This document shows, piece after piece, positions 52,981 through 61,289 of a stretch of 64,000 bases of DNA. The stretch spans positions 214,879 through 278,878 of the forward strand of contig JADJFV010000007.1 of NCBI GenBank assembly GCA_016708435.1. Reading direction: 5' to 3'. The stretch comes from Leptospiraceae bacterium (GTDB taxonomy: Bacteria > Spirochaetota > Leptospiria > Leptospirales > Leptospiraceae). The notes under the pieces were generated by a model. The model ran no database searches. It was not told where the DNA came from and was given only the letters and a program-made list of their open reading frames with translations. Within the stretch, counting starts at the first letter, position 1, and the number at the start of each line of letters is the position of its first letter. The position numbers and the translations under genes were made by a program.

Positions 52981-53374
52981 AACTAAGAGCCTTTACTTTC
53001 TTAAACGCCAGAATTTTCCTATCGAGGGTAACAAGCGTTGCCCCTTCGGAAATTGCAGTGGCTACAATCCATCTATCAGCAGGGTCTTTGTGATCCCATT
53101 TTAGGTTTACTGCGATATTCGAAATCTTAGAAGAGATAGGAATTTCCTTAAATCCTGATTCAGCAATTGCGCTATCATACCATTGAATCGGCGGGAGGCT
53201 AAGAGTAATATGCCCGTGTTTAGCAAGCATAAATATTTCCCAAGAGGTGATGGTGGATAACAAAACTTCTTTTGCATTTTCGATAGCGACTTTAATACGC
53301 GTAGGCATTTTACTACCGTTCATATAATAAATAAAAATATGAGTATTAAGTATTAGTTTCAAAGGTTTTCCCAT
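52964..53374 (-). CDS. PIN-domain toxin (VapC-like) with a changed catalytic residue
   Basis: The 136-residue protein is a VapC-like PIN RNase toxin. Acidic residues are in TSWEI (about 40), DPADRWIVATA (about 95-105) and TLVTLDRKI (about 117). The first conserved Asp, normally in LLLDTH, is Asn10 here (LILNTHIFIY; codon AAT at 53345-53347). That residue binds the catalytic metal, so the toxin is probably inactive. The C-terminal KKDK and stop lie in a 21-bp tandem repeat. It overlaps its antitoxin by 16 bases. Confidence 0.85.
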   Translation of the reverse strand: MGKPLKLILNTHIFIYYMNGSKMPTRIKVAIENAKEVLLSTITSWEIFMLAKHGHITLSLPPIQWYDSAIAESGFKEIPISSKISNIAVNLKWDHKDPADRWIVATAISEGATLVTLDRKILAFKKVKALSLKKDK

Positions 53375-53589
53375 TGATCAGAAAAAGAGATTTCTTCCAA
53401 TTTATTACTATGAATCTTGACACTGCCCTTAAGGCTTAATTGTTTTGTCTTTTTCCAAAGAGAAACTGGAACTAAATAAGCAATTGGTTTATTTCGCTTA
53501 TGAACAAGTATTGGTTTAGAAAATCCTCTCTTGTCATCAAGTAAACGTAAACAGTTTTGTTTGAATTCAGTAATCGTATAATCTTCCAT
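53359..53589 (-). CDS. Phd/YefM-type antitoxin
   Basis: From ATG 53589 the 76-residue protein has the Phd/YefM opening YTITEFKQNCLRLLDD and KRNKPIAYLVPV, used for operator binding, and a C-terminal toxin-binding tail (SFSDQWENL). The frame is open 17 codons further upstream, but those do not fit the family. It lies upstream of the PIN toxin, the usual order. Confidence 0.85.
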   Translation of the reverse strand: MEDYTITEFKQNCLRLLDDKRGFSKPILVHKRNKPIAYLVPVSLWKKTKQLSLKGSVKIHSNKLEEISFSDQWENL

Positions 53590-53636
53590 ATGTCTATTAT
53601 AAGTGGTCATTTCAAAAAGTAAACATTTTTTTACTT

Positions 53637-53954
53637 TCAATCTGCAGCGTTATCAATTCTTCGTAGCGCATGGTTTGAAGCATCAACAAAATACAAACGA
53701 GTTCCGTCTGATGTTATTCCACCTAGATTTCCAAGAAGTGCAGATGCTCCTGTTCCGTCCTGGTAGCCATTAGCCCCTGCAATGGTAACTACATCGAAAC
53801 TAGAAATTTTTACTCTGCGAATTTTTTGTCCTGTGTATTCTGTTATGAATAGATTCACTCCGTCTGTTTCGATTCCGTGCGGTTCATTGAATTCTGCCAC
53901 AAGTCCAATTCCATCTGTTGAGGCTGCTACTCCACTTCCTGCGATTGTTGTCAC
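53637..53954 (-). pseudogene. C-terminal fragment of the NHL lipoprotein gene (after a frameshift)
   Basis: This 105-residue frame continues the NHL propeller of the upstream gene (VVTIAGANGYQDGTGASALLGN and GGITSDGTRLYFVDASNHALRRID, shown here in part). The join reads best if one T is added to the CCTTTG run near 53965, giving SAPFAVTTIAGSG. It is not a separate gene. Either a real single-base loss or a sequencing error split the gene. Confidence 0.75.
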
Positions 53955-55375
53955 TGCAAAGGAGCGCTCATATTAATCTTACGCAATATATTGCTTCCAC
54001 ATTCTACAACATATAAATAATTTCCAACGGATACAGAATCACAGGGTCTATTGAGACTTGCCGTTATACCGTTAGTGCTATCTACAGCAGCGGTAGTTCC
54101 GTCTCCCGCCATTAAAGTTACAACTCCAGAAGAAATGAGATACCTTTTAATCTTATTATTATTTCTATCACTAATATAAAGATAATTTCCATCTGTAGTA
54201 ATTCCATTTGGGAAATTAATTCTAGCAACACTTCCAACTCCAATTGCATCTCCTGAGGCTCCTCCTAGTCCAATTAATGTAGTTACCGCCGTGGAGCTAA
54301 TATCGACTTTGCGAATCATATTGTTTGCTCTATCGCATACAAATAAACTGGTTCCATCAGTTGAAATTTGAATCGGAAAATTAAATCTTGCCGCACTTCC
54401 TGTTCCGTCTAACGTTCCCGAAGTCCCGCACAGTCCTGCTACAGTGGTTACACTTCCTGTCGCAATTTCATACTTTCGAATGCAGTGATTGCCAGAGTCT
54501 GCAATGAATAAATCTTTTCCATTCGAAGTCACGCCGAGAGGAATATTAAACCGCGCAGTTCCACCAACACCATCTACATAGCCGGAATTCGAAGTTGTCG
54601 GAAGCGAACCAGCTACTGTTGTAACACTGGCTGCGTTAGCCGCAATCGTAAAGGTGGAAAGAGTAGAAAGGACTTTTCCACCTACTAGATACCCGCCAAC
54701 ACAATTCACTGTAAAACTTACATCCGCTGTTAATGTTCCCGAAAGGGTTCCTCCGTAAAGAGCACAGACTTTACCCGTAGGTTGAGATTTGAAGCTCAGC
54801 GCAAAATTTGTATTATTCGGTAATATTGCGCCGATTTTTGTATTATTGTCGAATGTCTTAAAGGAATTTCCACTCGTATCATAATACATCTCCAGTGGAG
54901 TATCAGAAGCAGTTAGACCGGTTACATTGACAACTCCCGCACTTCCTAAAATACTATAACCCAAATTTGTCAAAGTCACAGTGTATTCCGCCTTAGACCC
55001 ATCTTCTGCAACAAGAGAATAGGTAACTGGACTTGTAAAATCATTAGTCGTATTTCCATTGCTTTGTAAAACTCCATTCGCATAAATAGAATTAGCCGTC
55101 GTGTCTAAAGTTGCTACTAAATTAGTGAGAGATACACTGGAAGGTAAAACAGCCGTTATACTCGATCCAGAAATCGTAGCAGTAACAGGTGGAGAAATTT
55201 TAAGAAACTGAAAACTCTTTAGATCTTTCGAACTAGAAAGCACAGGAGTTGGGATTGGTGTTGGCGAAACGGTAGAGGCGTTGTTAGGCAAAGAAAAAAT
55301 CGTTTTTAACTTTGGACTTTTATCCAAACATGCCAACCCGAACGCTAGTAGTAATAAAGAAAGAAAGACTTTCAT
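53951..55375 (-). CDS. NHL-repeat lipoprotein (split by a frameshift)
   Basis: The 474-residue part has a lipoprotein signal (LSLLLLAFGLACLDK, Cys at about 17), a domain with KAEYTVTLTNLG (about 120-150) and then four or five NHL blades (about 255-470) with the VTTVAG...DGTGSAARFNFP pattern. It ends prematurely (KINMSAPLQ) where the frame shifts, and the propeller continues at 53954-53637. Probably exported and surface-located. NHL propellers of this type usually bind proteins or glycans. Confidence 0.75.
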   Translation of the reverse strand: MKVFLSLLLLAFGLACLDKSPKLKTIFSLPNNASTVSPTPIPTPVLSSSKDLKSFQFLKISPPVTATISGSSITAVLPSSVSLTNLVATLDTTANSIYANGVLQSNGNTTNDFTSPVTYSLVAEDGSKAEYTVTLTNLGYSILGSAGVVNVTGLTASDTPLEMYYDTSGNSFKTFDNNTKIGAILPNNTNFALSFKSQPTGKVCALYGGTLSGTLTADVSFTVNCVGGYLVGGKVLSTLSTFTIAANAASVTTVAGSLPTTSNSGYVDGVGGTARFNIPLGVTSNGKDLFIADSGNHCIRKYEIATGSVTTVAGLCGTSGTLDGTGSAARFNFPIQISTDGTSLFVCDRANNMIRKVDISSTAVTTLIGLGGASGDAIGVGSVARINFPNGITTDGNYLYISDRNNNKIKRYLISSGVVTLMAGDGTTAAVDSTNGITASLNRPCDSVSVGNYLYVVECGSNILRKINMSAPLQ

Positions 55376-55500
55376 AGTATATCAGACTTCCAAATTAAAA
55401 GATATCTTTTCTTCCTTATAGGTTAAACGCTTTAAAAAATCGATGTCAAGCAAAACTATTAATAAATAGCACTTAAAAAAAATTACAAAAAGATTTTTGA

Positions 55501-55847
55501 CAGAAAACTAAGCTAGACAAAGATACAAACAATTTTAATCCTTTCGTTGAGTCTAATTATCATAACTCTTCTTTCCAATTCGGCTCCCTCAATGCAGAAT
55601 CCTTTGTAAATTTAAAACGAAATCTAGGCAGTGACTTTATCATTAAAGGATTTTTTCTAGGTTCTGAGCCAGTTGGATTTAGCTCTTCATTTATTTTTAA
55701 TTCTATTCTAGACGCCAACTATGTAGGGATTCACTATGAGTTAAATCAAGAGTATGCGATCTACCAGAGAATGCGTTACGATTATATCGAACTCGCCATC
55801 AAAAGAAACTGCGGCGAATTGCGATTTGGCAGAACTGCCAAAGAAAA
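55501..55847 (+). pseudogene. Acyltransferase-like gene remnant
   Basis: A frame open from 55501 without any start codon encodes NPFVESNYHNSSFQFGSLNA, then GFFLGSEPVGFSSSFIF, then YAIYQRMRYDYIELAIKR and LRFGRTAKE. This resembles the C-terminal acetyl-CoA-type (GNAT/FemAB-like) acyltransferase fold of large leptospiral hypothetical proteins. The N-terminal part is missing. The frame runs on into different sequence and stops at 55945-55947. Confidence 0.55.
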
Positions 55848-56012
55848 CCATTTAAGGATAAATACAAGTATCCGTTCCATTTCTACACTCTTCCCAAATC
55901 GTTTGACGAATACGAAATCCAAGCCATCCCCACTACTTACATTCTAAATTCCAAGAATGAAATTCTTTATAGTAAGATGGGAGACATAGACTGGAGTAAA
56001 ATTAAATATTAA
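55848..56012 (+). pseudogene. Thioredoxin-like (TlpA/AhpC) gene remnant
   Basis: In a different frame, 55848-56012 encodes KYKYPFHFYTLPKSFDEYEI, then QAIPTTYILNSKNEILYSKM, then GDIDW and a stop. This is the C-terminal half of a thioredoxin-like protein: the cis-Pro region is QAIPTTYIL. The CxxC half is absent. The upstream remnant joins it directly, so two unrelated gene ends were fused by a deletion. Confidence 0.6.
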
Positions 56013-56144
56013 AAATTACTCTAAATGGTGCAGGCTTCATAAATAACCTTGAATTTATTGGGTTTTTTCGCAGTGATCTTTGTGAACTCTCTTAAAAGTT
56101 CGATTTTTGCTATCCTAAAATTTGAACTCTTGTGAATTGGATTC

Positions 56145-58088
56145 ATGCACTATTTATTTTTATTCTTTCTATTCACTCTTTCCTTATTCGCAGATCCAAT
56201 TAAAAAAGGATATATTTCTAAAACCTATTCGTCTACAGACGGACTGGCTAATAATATCGTTAGTTCCATAGATCAAGACAAGAATGGATTCTTATGGATT
56301 GGAACCTACGGCGGAATCAGTCGCTATGATGGTCGTGAATTCAGAACCTATACTATGAAAGATGGATTATCCTTTGACGCTGTCCGCACTGTTTTTGCAG
56401 ACAAAGACAACGATGATGTCTGGGTGGGAACAGAACTCGGACTTACCATTATAAGAAATGGAAAAATTTCTTCCGATCAAAATGAATTCCCATTCTTAAA
56501 AGATCTTGAAAATAAAGACATAAGAGCTATTGCCAAAATTGATAAGAATAATTTTCTAATCGGAACCACAGATGGACTCTTCCGAATCAAAGAAAAAGAA
56601 ATAAGAGGAATTGAAATAACAAAAAAAGACAACAAGTCAATCCAATCCATATACAAGGCAAGCAATGAATCTATCTGGGTTGGAACTAAGAAAGAAGGTC
56701 TATTTATCGTTTTGCTAAAAGAAGAGAAATATAAATTAATTTCTGAAAAAGAAGATATAATTGGAATCAATGAAGAAATTGAATCCGAATCAAACGAAAA
56801 TAGAATTATTGTTTCGTATAGAAATCGCGGATTATACCATTATTCCCCTATTGGAGAAAAGGAAGAAGGAGAAATTTATCGTCCTTATGATAAACTCAAT
56901 CCTGCACATCGATATTTAATTTGCGAGAATAGGAATAGTGGCGCAAAAGAATTATCCTTTCTTTCCCAATTAGAAAAATCCATTCTTAAAGAAGACAAGC
57001 ATTATACTCAGGGGAATATCAAAAATGTAAATTCCTGTTTTATTGATAAAGAAAATACGATTTGGGTTGGAACCTATGGCTCCGGCTTAAAAAAATACTA
57101 TCATAATAAAATCACAAAGTTTTCCGAGATAAAGCAGGGCTTAAATGATCCGAATATACGCTTTATTATAAAGGACTCTAAAAATAGAATTTGGCTTGGA
57201 ACTCAAACAAATGTTACAAAATTTGAAAATGGTAAATTTACATCTATACTGGAGGCTACTAACCATAAGTCGCTCATTAAAATCAGAGCTATTGTAGAAG
57301 ATGACTACGGAAGAATTTGGTTTGGATCGGAAAGTGGTTTATTTTATTTACAGGGGAATTCAATCTATCAATACGAAATTTTTACGAAAGAACTCGAAAA
57401 GCCAATTAAAGCCGTATATTCAATGGATAAATTTAAAGACGCGCTGTATGTTTCGGAAGGGAAAAAAATTAGAAGAATCAATTTACTCAATATAAATGAA
57501 CAAACCAGGATTGATTACAATGACGAAAAAACGAGAGAAGTATTCTGGAGAATCGTTCAAAGCCTAGATCAAAAAAATCTTTATCTACAAAGCTCAGAGC
57601 GAATCTTAAAACTAAATAAGGATAACAATAAATTTATTACTGTGTTTAAGAAAGATAGATACATAAAAGATAATAATAAATTAAACAAGATTCAGGTATT
57701 TCTTCCCATTTCCGAAAAGCATTTCCTCATTGGAGATGATAAACTTGTAATCGACAAAGACGATGTTATTACATTTGTGCTAACCAAAGAAAATGAACTA
57801 CCGGACGGGCAAATTGTGAGTATCCTTCCTTATAGGAATACAAAAGATAAGAAAGAACCCGAAGGTTATTGGATTGGAACTAGCAAAGGATTAGTTCACT
57901 ACATAGAAGGGAAAAAAGCCGTTCTATACAATAAGAATGATGGACTAGCTGGAGATTTTTGTAATTTTAATTCCAGTGCGGCTGATGAAGATTATGCGTA
58001 TATAGGAACGAGCGAAGGACTTTCCATTGTCCGCACAATACTGAAATTAAAAATGATAAAATACCTAATGTTTATTTTACTAAAATAA
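56145..58088 (+). CDS. Two-component-regulator propeller sensor, N-terminal part of a split cyclase gene
   Basis: The 647-residue part has a signal peptide (LFLFFLFTLSLFA) and about ten or more regulator-propeller blades with the repeated (G)FLWIGTYGG-type motif (for example at about residues 47, 85, 115, 175, 305, 345, 395), as in hybrid sensors. It ends prematurely after LSIVRTI when the frame shifts at about 58037 (one A missing in CACAATAC). The same protein continues as a Y_Y_Y domain (58040-58400), a TM segment and a cyclase domain. See the finding on compensating frameshifts. Confidence 0.8.
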   Translation: MHYLFLFFLFTLSLFADPIKKGYISKTYSSTDGLANNIVSSIDQDKNGFLWIGTYGGISRYDGREFRTYTMKDGLSFDAVRTVFADKDNDDVWVGTELGLTIIRNGKISSDQNEFPFLKDLENKDIRAIAKIDKNNFLIGTTDGLFRIKEKEIRGIEITKKDNKSIQSIYKASNESIWVGTKKEGLFIVLLKEEKYKLISEKEDIIGINEEIESESNENRIIVSYRNRGLYHYSPIGEKEEGEIYRPYDKLNPAHRYLICENRNSGAKELSFLSQLEKSILKEDKHYTQGNIKNVNSCFIDKENTIWVGTYGSGLKKYYHNKITKFSEIKQGLNDPNIRFIIKDSKNRIWLGTQTNVTKFENGKFTSILEATNHKSLIKIRAIVEDDYGRIWFGSESGLFYLQGNSIYQYEIFTKELEKPIKAVYSMDKFKDALYVSEGKKIRRINLLNINEQTRIDYNDEKTREVFWRIVQSLDQKNLYLQSSERILKLNKDNNKFITVFKKDRYIKDNNKLNKIQVFLPISEKHFLIGDDKLVIDKDDVITFVLTKENELPDGQIVSILPYRNTKDKKEPEGYWIGTSKGLVHYIEGKKAVLYNKNDGLAGDFCNFNSSAADEDYAYIGTSEGLSIVRTILKLKMIKYLMFILLK

Positions 58089-58436
58089 AAATCAATAAAG
58101 AAACTCCTAGTTATGATTTCCCAAAAAATGAATTAGAGCACCACGAGAATACAATTCAATTTGATGCAGCCTCGTTAAGTCTAGTCGCACCGGAGAACAA
58201 TGAATATGAGTTTGTTCACATTCAAAATGGAATAGAACAGAATCCTTCTTCCATACAAAGTAGTGGAACCAAAACCTACTACAACCTTCCCCACGGGACA
58301 CATATTTTTAAAGTTAGAGGGGCAAACAACGATAAGCTCAAGAACGAAGCCTTTCACGAAATTAATATTAGAATCGCCCCACCCTTTTATTTTGATTGGC
58401 GCTTCATGACTCCTGACTCTACTTGCGTTTGGTTTA

Positions 58437-59159
58437 ATGTATGGTGTCTATACCCTTCGAGTCTATCAGATAAAACAAGAAAACCTAAAACTAGAAGCAC
58501 TCGTTCAAATCAGAACCAAGGAACTCTTTGCAGAGAAAGAAACATCCGAGCGGCTACTTCTAAATATCCTCCCGAAAAACATTGCAGAGCGTTTGAAAAA
58601 TGGAGAATCAAATATCGCAGACTCATTCGCACAGGTCACTGTATTATTTGCTGACATTGTTGGATTTACAAAGCTTTCTCAGACTGTAAATCCCTGGGAG
58701 TTAGTCTCTAAGTTAAACGATTTATTCAGTCGCTTTGATAAAATCTCAGTTGATTTAAAAGTAGAAAAAATCAAAACAATTGGAGACTGCTATATGGTAG
58801 TTGCTGGCTTACCAGAAATTACTACGGATCATGCTTCCATCATGATCGAAGTCGCAAAACAAATGTTATCCGCTATCGACGATTTTAATAAAATGTATCA
58901 GACAACTCTTGCGATTCGAATTGGAATAAATACAGGCGAAGTAGTTGCAGGCGTTATCGGAACCCATAAATTCATTTATGATCTCTGGGGCGACTCTGTA
59001 AACACTGCCAGTCGTATGGAATCACACGGCGTTCCAGGAAGAATCCATGTAACAGAAAGCACTTACAACTTAGTGAAAGACAAATACCAATTTGAATCAA
59101 GAGGAGTCATGGAAATCAAAGGCAAAGGAAACATGGAGACTTATTTACTTTGCGACTAA
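58437..59159 (+). CDS. Class III adenylate/guanylate cyclase domain, C-terminal part of a split gene
   Basis: The 240-residue part starts within a TM segment (residues before it, encoded at 58410-58436, include LLTLLAFGLMYGVYT) and a coiled coil, then the cyclase domain (about 70-235). Catalytic features are visible: metal Asp in VLFADIVGFT and the second in TIGDCYMVVAG, plus DLWGDSVNTASRME with the transition-state Asn and Arg. The purine-pocket residues favour adenylate cyclase but are not decisive. Together with the upstream part it would be a sensor that makes cAMP in response to an external signal. Confidence 0.8.
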   Translation: MYGVYTLRVYQIKQENLKLEALVQIRTKELFAEKETSERLLLNILPKNIAERLKNGESNIADSFAQVTVLFADIVGFTKLSQTVNPWELVSKLNDLFSRFDKISVDLKVEKIKTIGDCYMVVAGLPEITTDHASIMIEVAKQMLSAIDDFNKMYQTTLAIRIGINTGEVVAGVIGTHKFIYDLWGDSVNTASRMESHGVPGRIHVTESTYNLVKDKYQFESRGVMEIKGKGNMETYLLCD

Positions 59160-59170
59160 CATTTAGAAGC

Positions 59171-59521
59171 CTACCTTCTTCCCCCATGATGCCCATGACC
59201 AAATCCGCCGTGATGGTGTCCATGACCGAAGCCACCGAATCCTCCATGATGGTGACTAGGACCAAAAGAATGAAATTTTGGAACATTAAAATGAGGATTG
59301 ACTACTGCCCCGGACATTGGTTTGCCCATAGCCTCCATATCCATAATTTCGATAACCTGAATCGTAAGGATATTGGCTATAGGATAAGATTGATTATAGT
59401 AATTCCTATTCTGGTAGTAATCTACTCTGTCGTTGTAGTCTCTTTCGAGACTTGCACAATTGAATAGGATTAAAATCCCGATTGCGATTAGAGTTGGTTG
59501 CAAACTATTTGGAAGTTTCAT
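59171..59521 (-). CDS. His/Gly-rich lipoprotein
   Basis: The 116-residue protein has a lipoprotein signal (LIAIGILILFNCASLERD, Cys at about 22), a short tyrosine- and asparagine-rich region and a C-terminal segment of alternating His and Gly (HHHGGFGGFGHGHHHGG). That tail could bind metals such as Ni, Zn or Cu, as in metal-storage or chaperone proteins; this is inference. It converges with the cyclase gene, with 11 bases between them. Confidence 0.6.
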   Translation of the reverse strand: MKLPNSLQPTLIAIGILILFNCASLERDYNDRVDYYQNRNYYNQSYPIANILTIQVIEIMDMEAMGKPMSGAVVNPHFNVPKFHSFGPSHHHGGFGGFGHGHHHGGFGHGHHGGRR

Positions 59522-59712
59522 ATCCGCCTCCCCTAATCTTTAGACTCATGGATTCGAAAAGAAATGCATAAACTATTGTGCTACAAATCTCTTGACGCTA
59601 GTCATTGTCGATTTAGTCTGACATAAAATCTAAATACTTCTACTCTTACTGTGTCTATTTCTCGCGAAAGTGGACTTTAACAGAACTAAGGGTTAACCCA
59701 AAGGAGACAATT

Positions 59713-59991
59713 ATGCGAGCGTATGAAATTACGTCTATCATTGCTGAGGGCTCTCAGTCACTCATAGACGAAACTAAAAAAGCCATTCAGGATATTTTAA
59801 CAAAATATTCTGCTGAGATCACTTCCGAAGAAGACTGGGGAATCAAAAAGCTCTGGTATGCAATTGCAGGCCATGAATCTGGATTTTACACACATATTAA
59901 GTGTAAAGCAGATGCAAAGTCCATCGAAAAGATTGAGCGTGAATTTTTGCTCAACCAAAACATCCTAAAAGCACTCGTCATCAAGGCATAA
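59713..59991 (+). CDS. rpsF: 30S ribosomal protein S6
   Basis: The 92-residue protein matches S6 (MRAYEITSIIAEGS, SEEDWGIKKLWYAI, INFLLNQNILK-like REFLLNQNILKALVIK). It binds S18 on the 30S platform. A strong AAAGGAGA ribosome site precedes the ATG. It leads the rpsF-ssb-rpsR-rplI-dnaB operon and is the last gene in the window with an undamaged frame. Confidence 0.97.
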   Translation: MRAYEITSIIAEGSQSLIDETKKAIQDILTKYSAEITSEEDWGIKKLWYAIAGHESGFYTHIKCKADAKSIEKIEREFLLNQNILKALVIKA

Positions 59992-59995
59992 TCTT

Positions 59996-60438
59996 ATGGC
60001 AAATGACCTAAATCGGGTTACTCTCATTGGACGACTCACAAGAGATCCAGAAATTAAAACCGTCGGCGGCACATCGGTTTGTATTTCAGTCTTGCGACGA
60101 ACAGAACCTATGTTTCAAACGGAGAAAAAAAGAGGAAACTCATTTCTTCGATTGCGATGTATGGGGAAAGTTAGCTGACGTGCTAAAAGCAATATGCGAC
60201 TAAGGGCAAACAACTTGCCATAGAAGGCAGACTGCAACAATCTGTTTGGGATGCTCCCGATGGAAAGAAAAATAGCAAAGTCAGAATCAGAGTCGAAAAC
60301 TTCCAACTCCTCGGTGGCAACACTGGCGGTGGTAGTGGTGGAGGGGCTAATAGCTCTTACTCCCAACAAGAAGTTCCTATGGAAGCCTATGATCCCGGTT
60401 ATGCCTCAGATATCAACGAAGACGATTCCGTTTTTTAA
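59996..60438 (+). pseudogene. ssb: Single-stranded DNA-binding protein, frameshifted
   Basis: The N-terminus MANDLNRVTLIGRLTRDPEI is a normal SSB OB-fold start. After about residue 28 the frame breaks repeatedly; later pieces in other frames match SSB (KKEETHFFDCDVWGKLA, then VLKAICD-like, then KGKQLAIEGRLQQSVW and RVENFQLLGG), and the acidic tail reads DINEDDSVF, a clear SSB C-terminal tip. Net length is 443 bases, not a multiple of three. SSB is essential, so sequencing errors are more likely than a real loss. Confidence 0.85.
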
Positions 60439-60471
60439 CAACTTAATACCAAGAATAAAAGGACTAATACT

Positions 60472-60831
60472 ATGTCAGAACTAGACAACAAAGACATTCA
60501 ACAAGACTACCCAATCAAAGAAAAGATCTATAATAAACGCGACGAAGATGATGAAGATGATGATAAAAACTTCCCCGGAAAAGATGGCGAAGGAAAATAC
60601 CCAAAGAAAAACGCAAAATACAAACGCAAAGTTTGTAAATTCTGCGCTGATAAAACTCTTGCAGCTACACTTGACTACAAACGAGTTGATATGCTAGAAA
60701 GATTTATCACTAACCGTGGTAAAATTCTTCCAAGAAGAATCACAGGCACTTGTGCGGAAACACCAAAGACAATTAGTAAGAGAAATCAAAAAGCAAGATC
60801 TATTTCTCTCTTACCATTTAGAGTAATATAA
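60472..60831 (+). CDS. rpsR: 30S ribosomal protein S18 (with an out-of-frame segment)
   Basis: The 119-residue protein has an acidic N-terminal extension (about 1-45) and the S18 core (CKFCADKTLAATLDYKR, ERFITNRGKILPRRITGTCA). Residues about 95-108 read ETPKTISKRNQ instead of the expected KHQRQLVREIK. Restoring one extra G (60742 area) and one missing A (60793 area) regenerates the usual S18 sequence, so two compensating indels lie inside the gene. The end, ARSISLLPFRVI, is normal. Confidence 0.85.
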   Translation: MSELDNKDIQQDYPIKEKIYNKRDEDDEDDDKNFPGKDGEGKYPKKNAKYKRKVCKFCADKTLAATLDYKRVDMLERFITNRGKILPRRITGTCAETPKTISKRNQKARSISLLPFRVI

Positions 60832-60840
60832 GGTAACCAC

Positions 60841-61285
60841 ACGAAAGTTATTTTACAAAAGACGTTTCCAACTTAGGCGATGCTGGCGATCAAAAGAAGT
60901 TGCTGATGGTTATGCAAGAAATTTTCTTCTTCCAAATAGACTTGCTATTCGATAAAACGAAGGTTTATAAAGAGTTATTGAGCACCAACGCAAATTAGCC
61001 GCTGTCAAAAGACAAACGCGTTAAATCTATGCAAGAAATTGCAAAGGCAATCGAAAGCAAAGAACTAGTAATCCTTGTAAAAGTCGGTGAAAACGACAAA
61101 CTATTTGGATCTGTTACTTCCCTCGATATTGCAAATGCGCTCAAGAAAGAAGGAATCGAACTCGACAAACGTAAGATTGAAATTCCTGAACACATCAAAG
61201 CACTTGGTAGTTACCAGGGCTAAAAGTTAAACTTGCTGATGGAGTAACATCTAGCATCAAAATCAAAGTAGAAAAATCAGAGTAG
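60841..61285 (+). pseudogene. rplI: 50S ribosomal protein L9, frameshifted
   Basis: Pieces of L9 are found in several frames: KVILQKDVSNLGDAGD-like at the start (the start codon reads ACG here), FLLPNRLAI, then a longer intact stretch MQEIAKAIESKELVILVKVG (61029 onward) through FGSVTSLDIANALKKEGIEL to SIKIKVEKSE and a stop at 61283-61285. Length is 445 bases against an expected 447. Fragmentation probably reflects sequence errors. Confidence 0.8.
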
Positions 61286-61289
61286 TCGT

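Larger units (their letters stand above)
55376..56144. other. Region without intact genes (two gene remnants)
   Basis: This 769-base stretch contains the two remnants listed separately (55501-55847 and 55848-56012) and no intact gene. 55376-55500 is AT-rich spacer with the divergent upstream sequence of the NHL gene, and 56013-56144 presumably holds the promoter of the propeller-cyclase gene. Confidence 0.6.

Noticed and set aside
58107..58301. Minus-strand gene opposite the cyclase linker
   Set aside because: It is the shadow of the out-of-frame Y_Y_Y domain and shows no coding features of its own.
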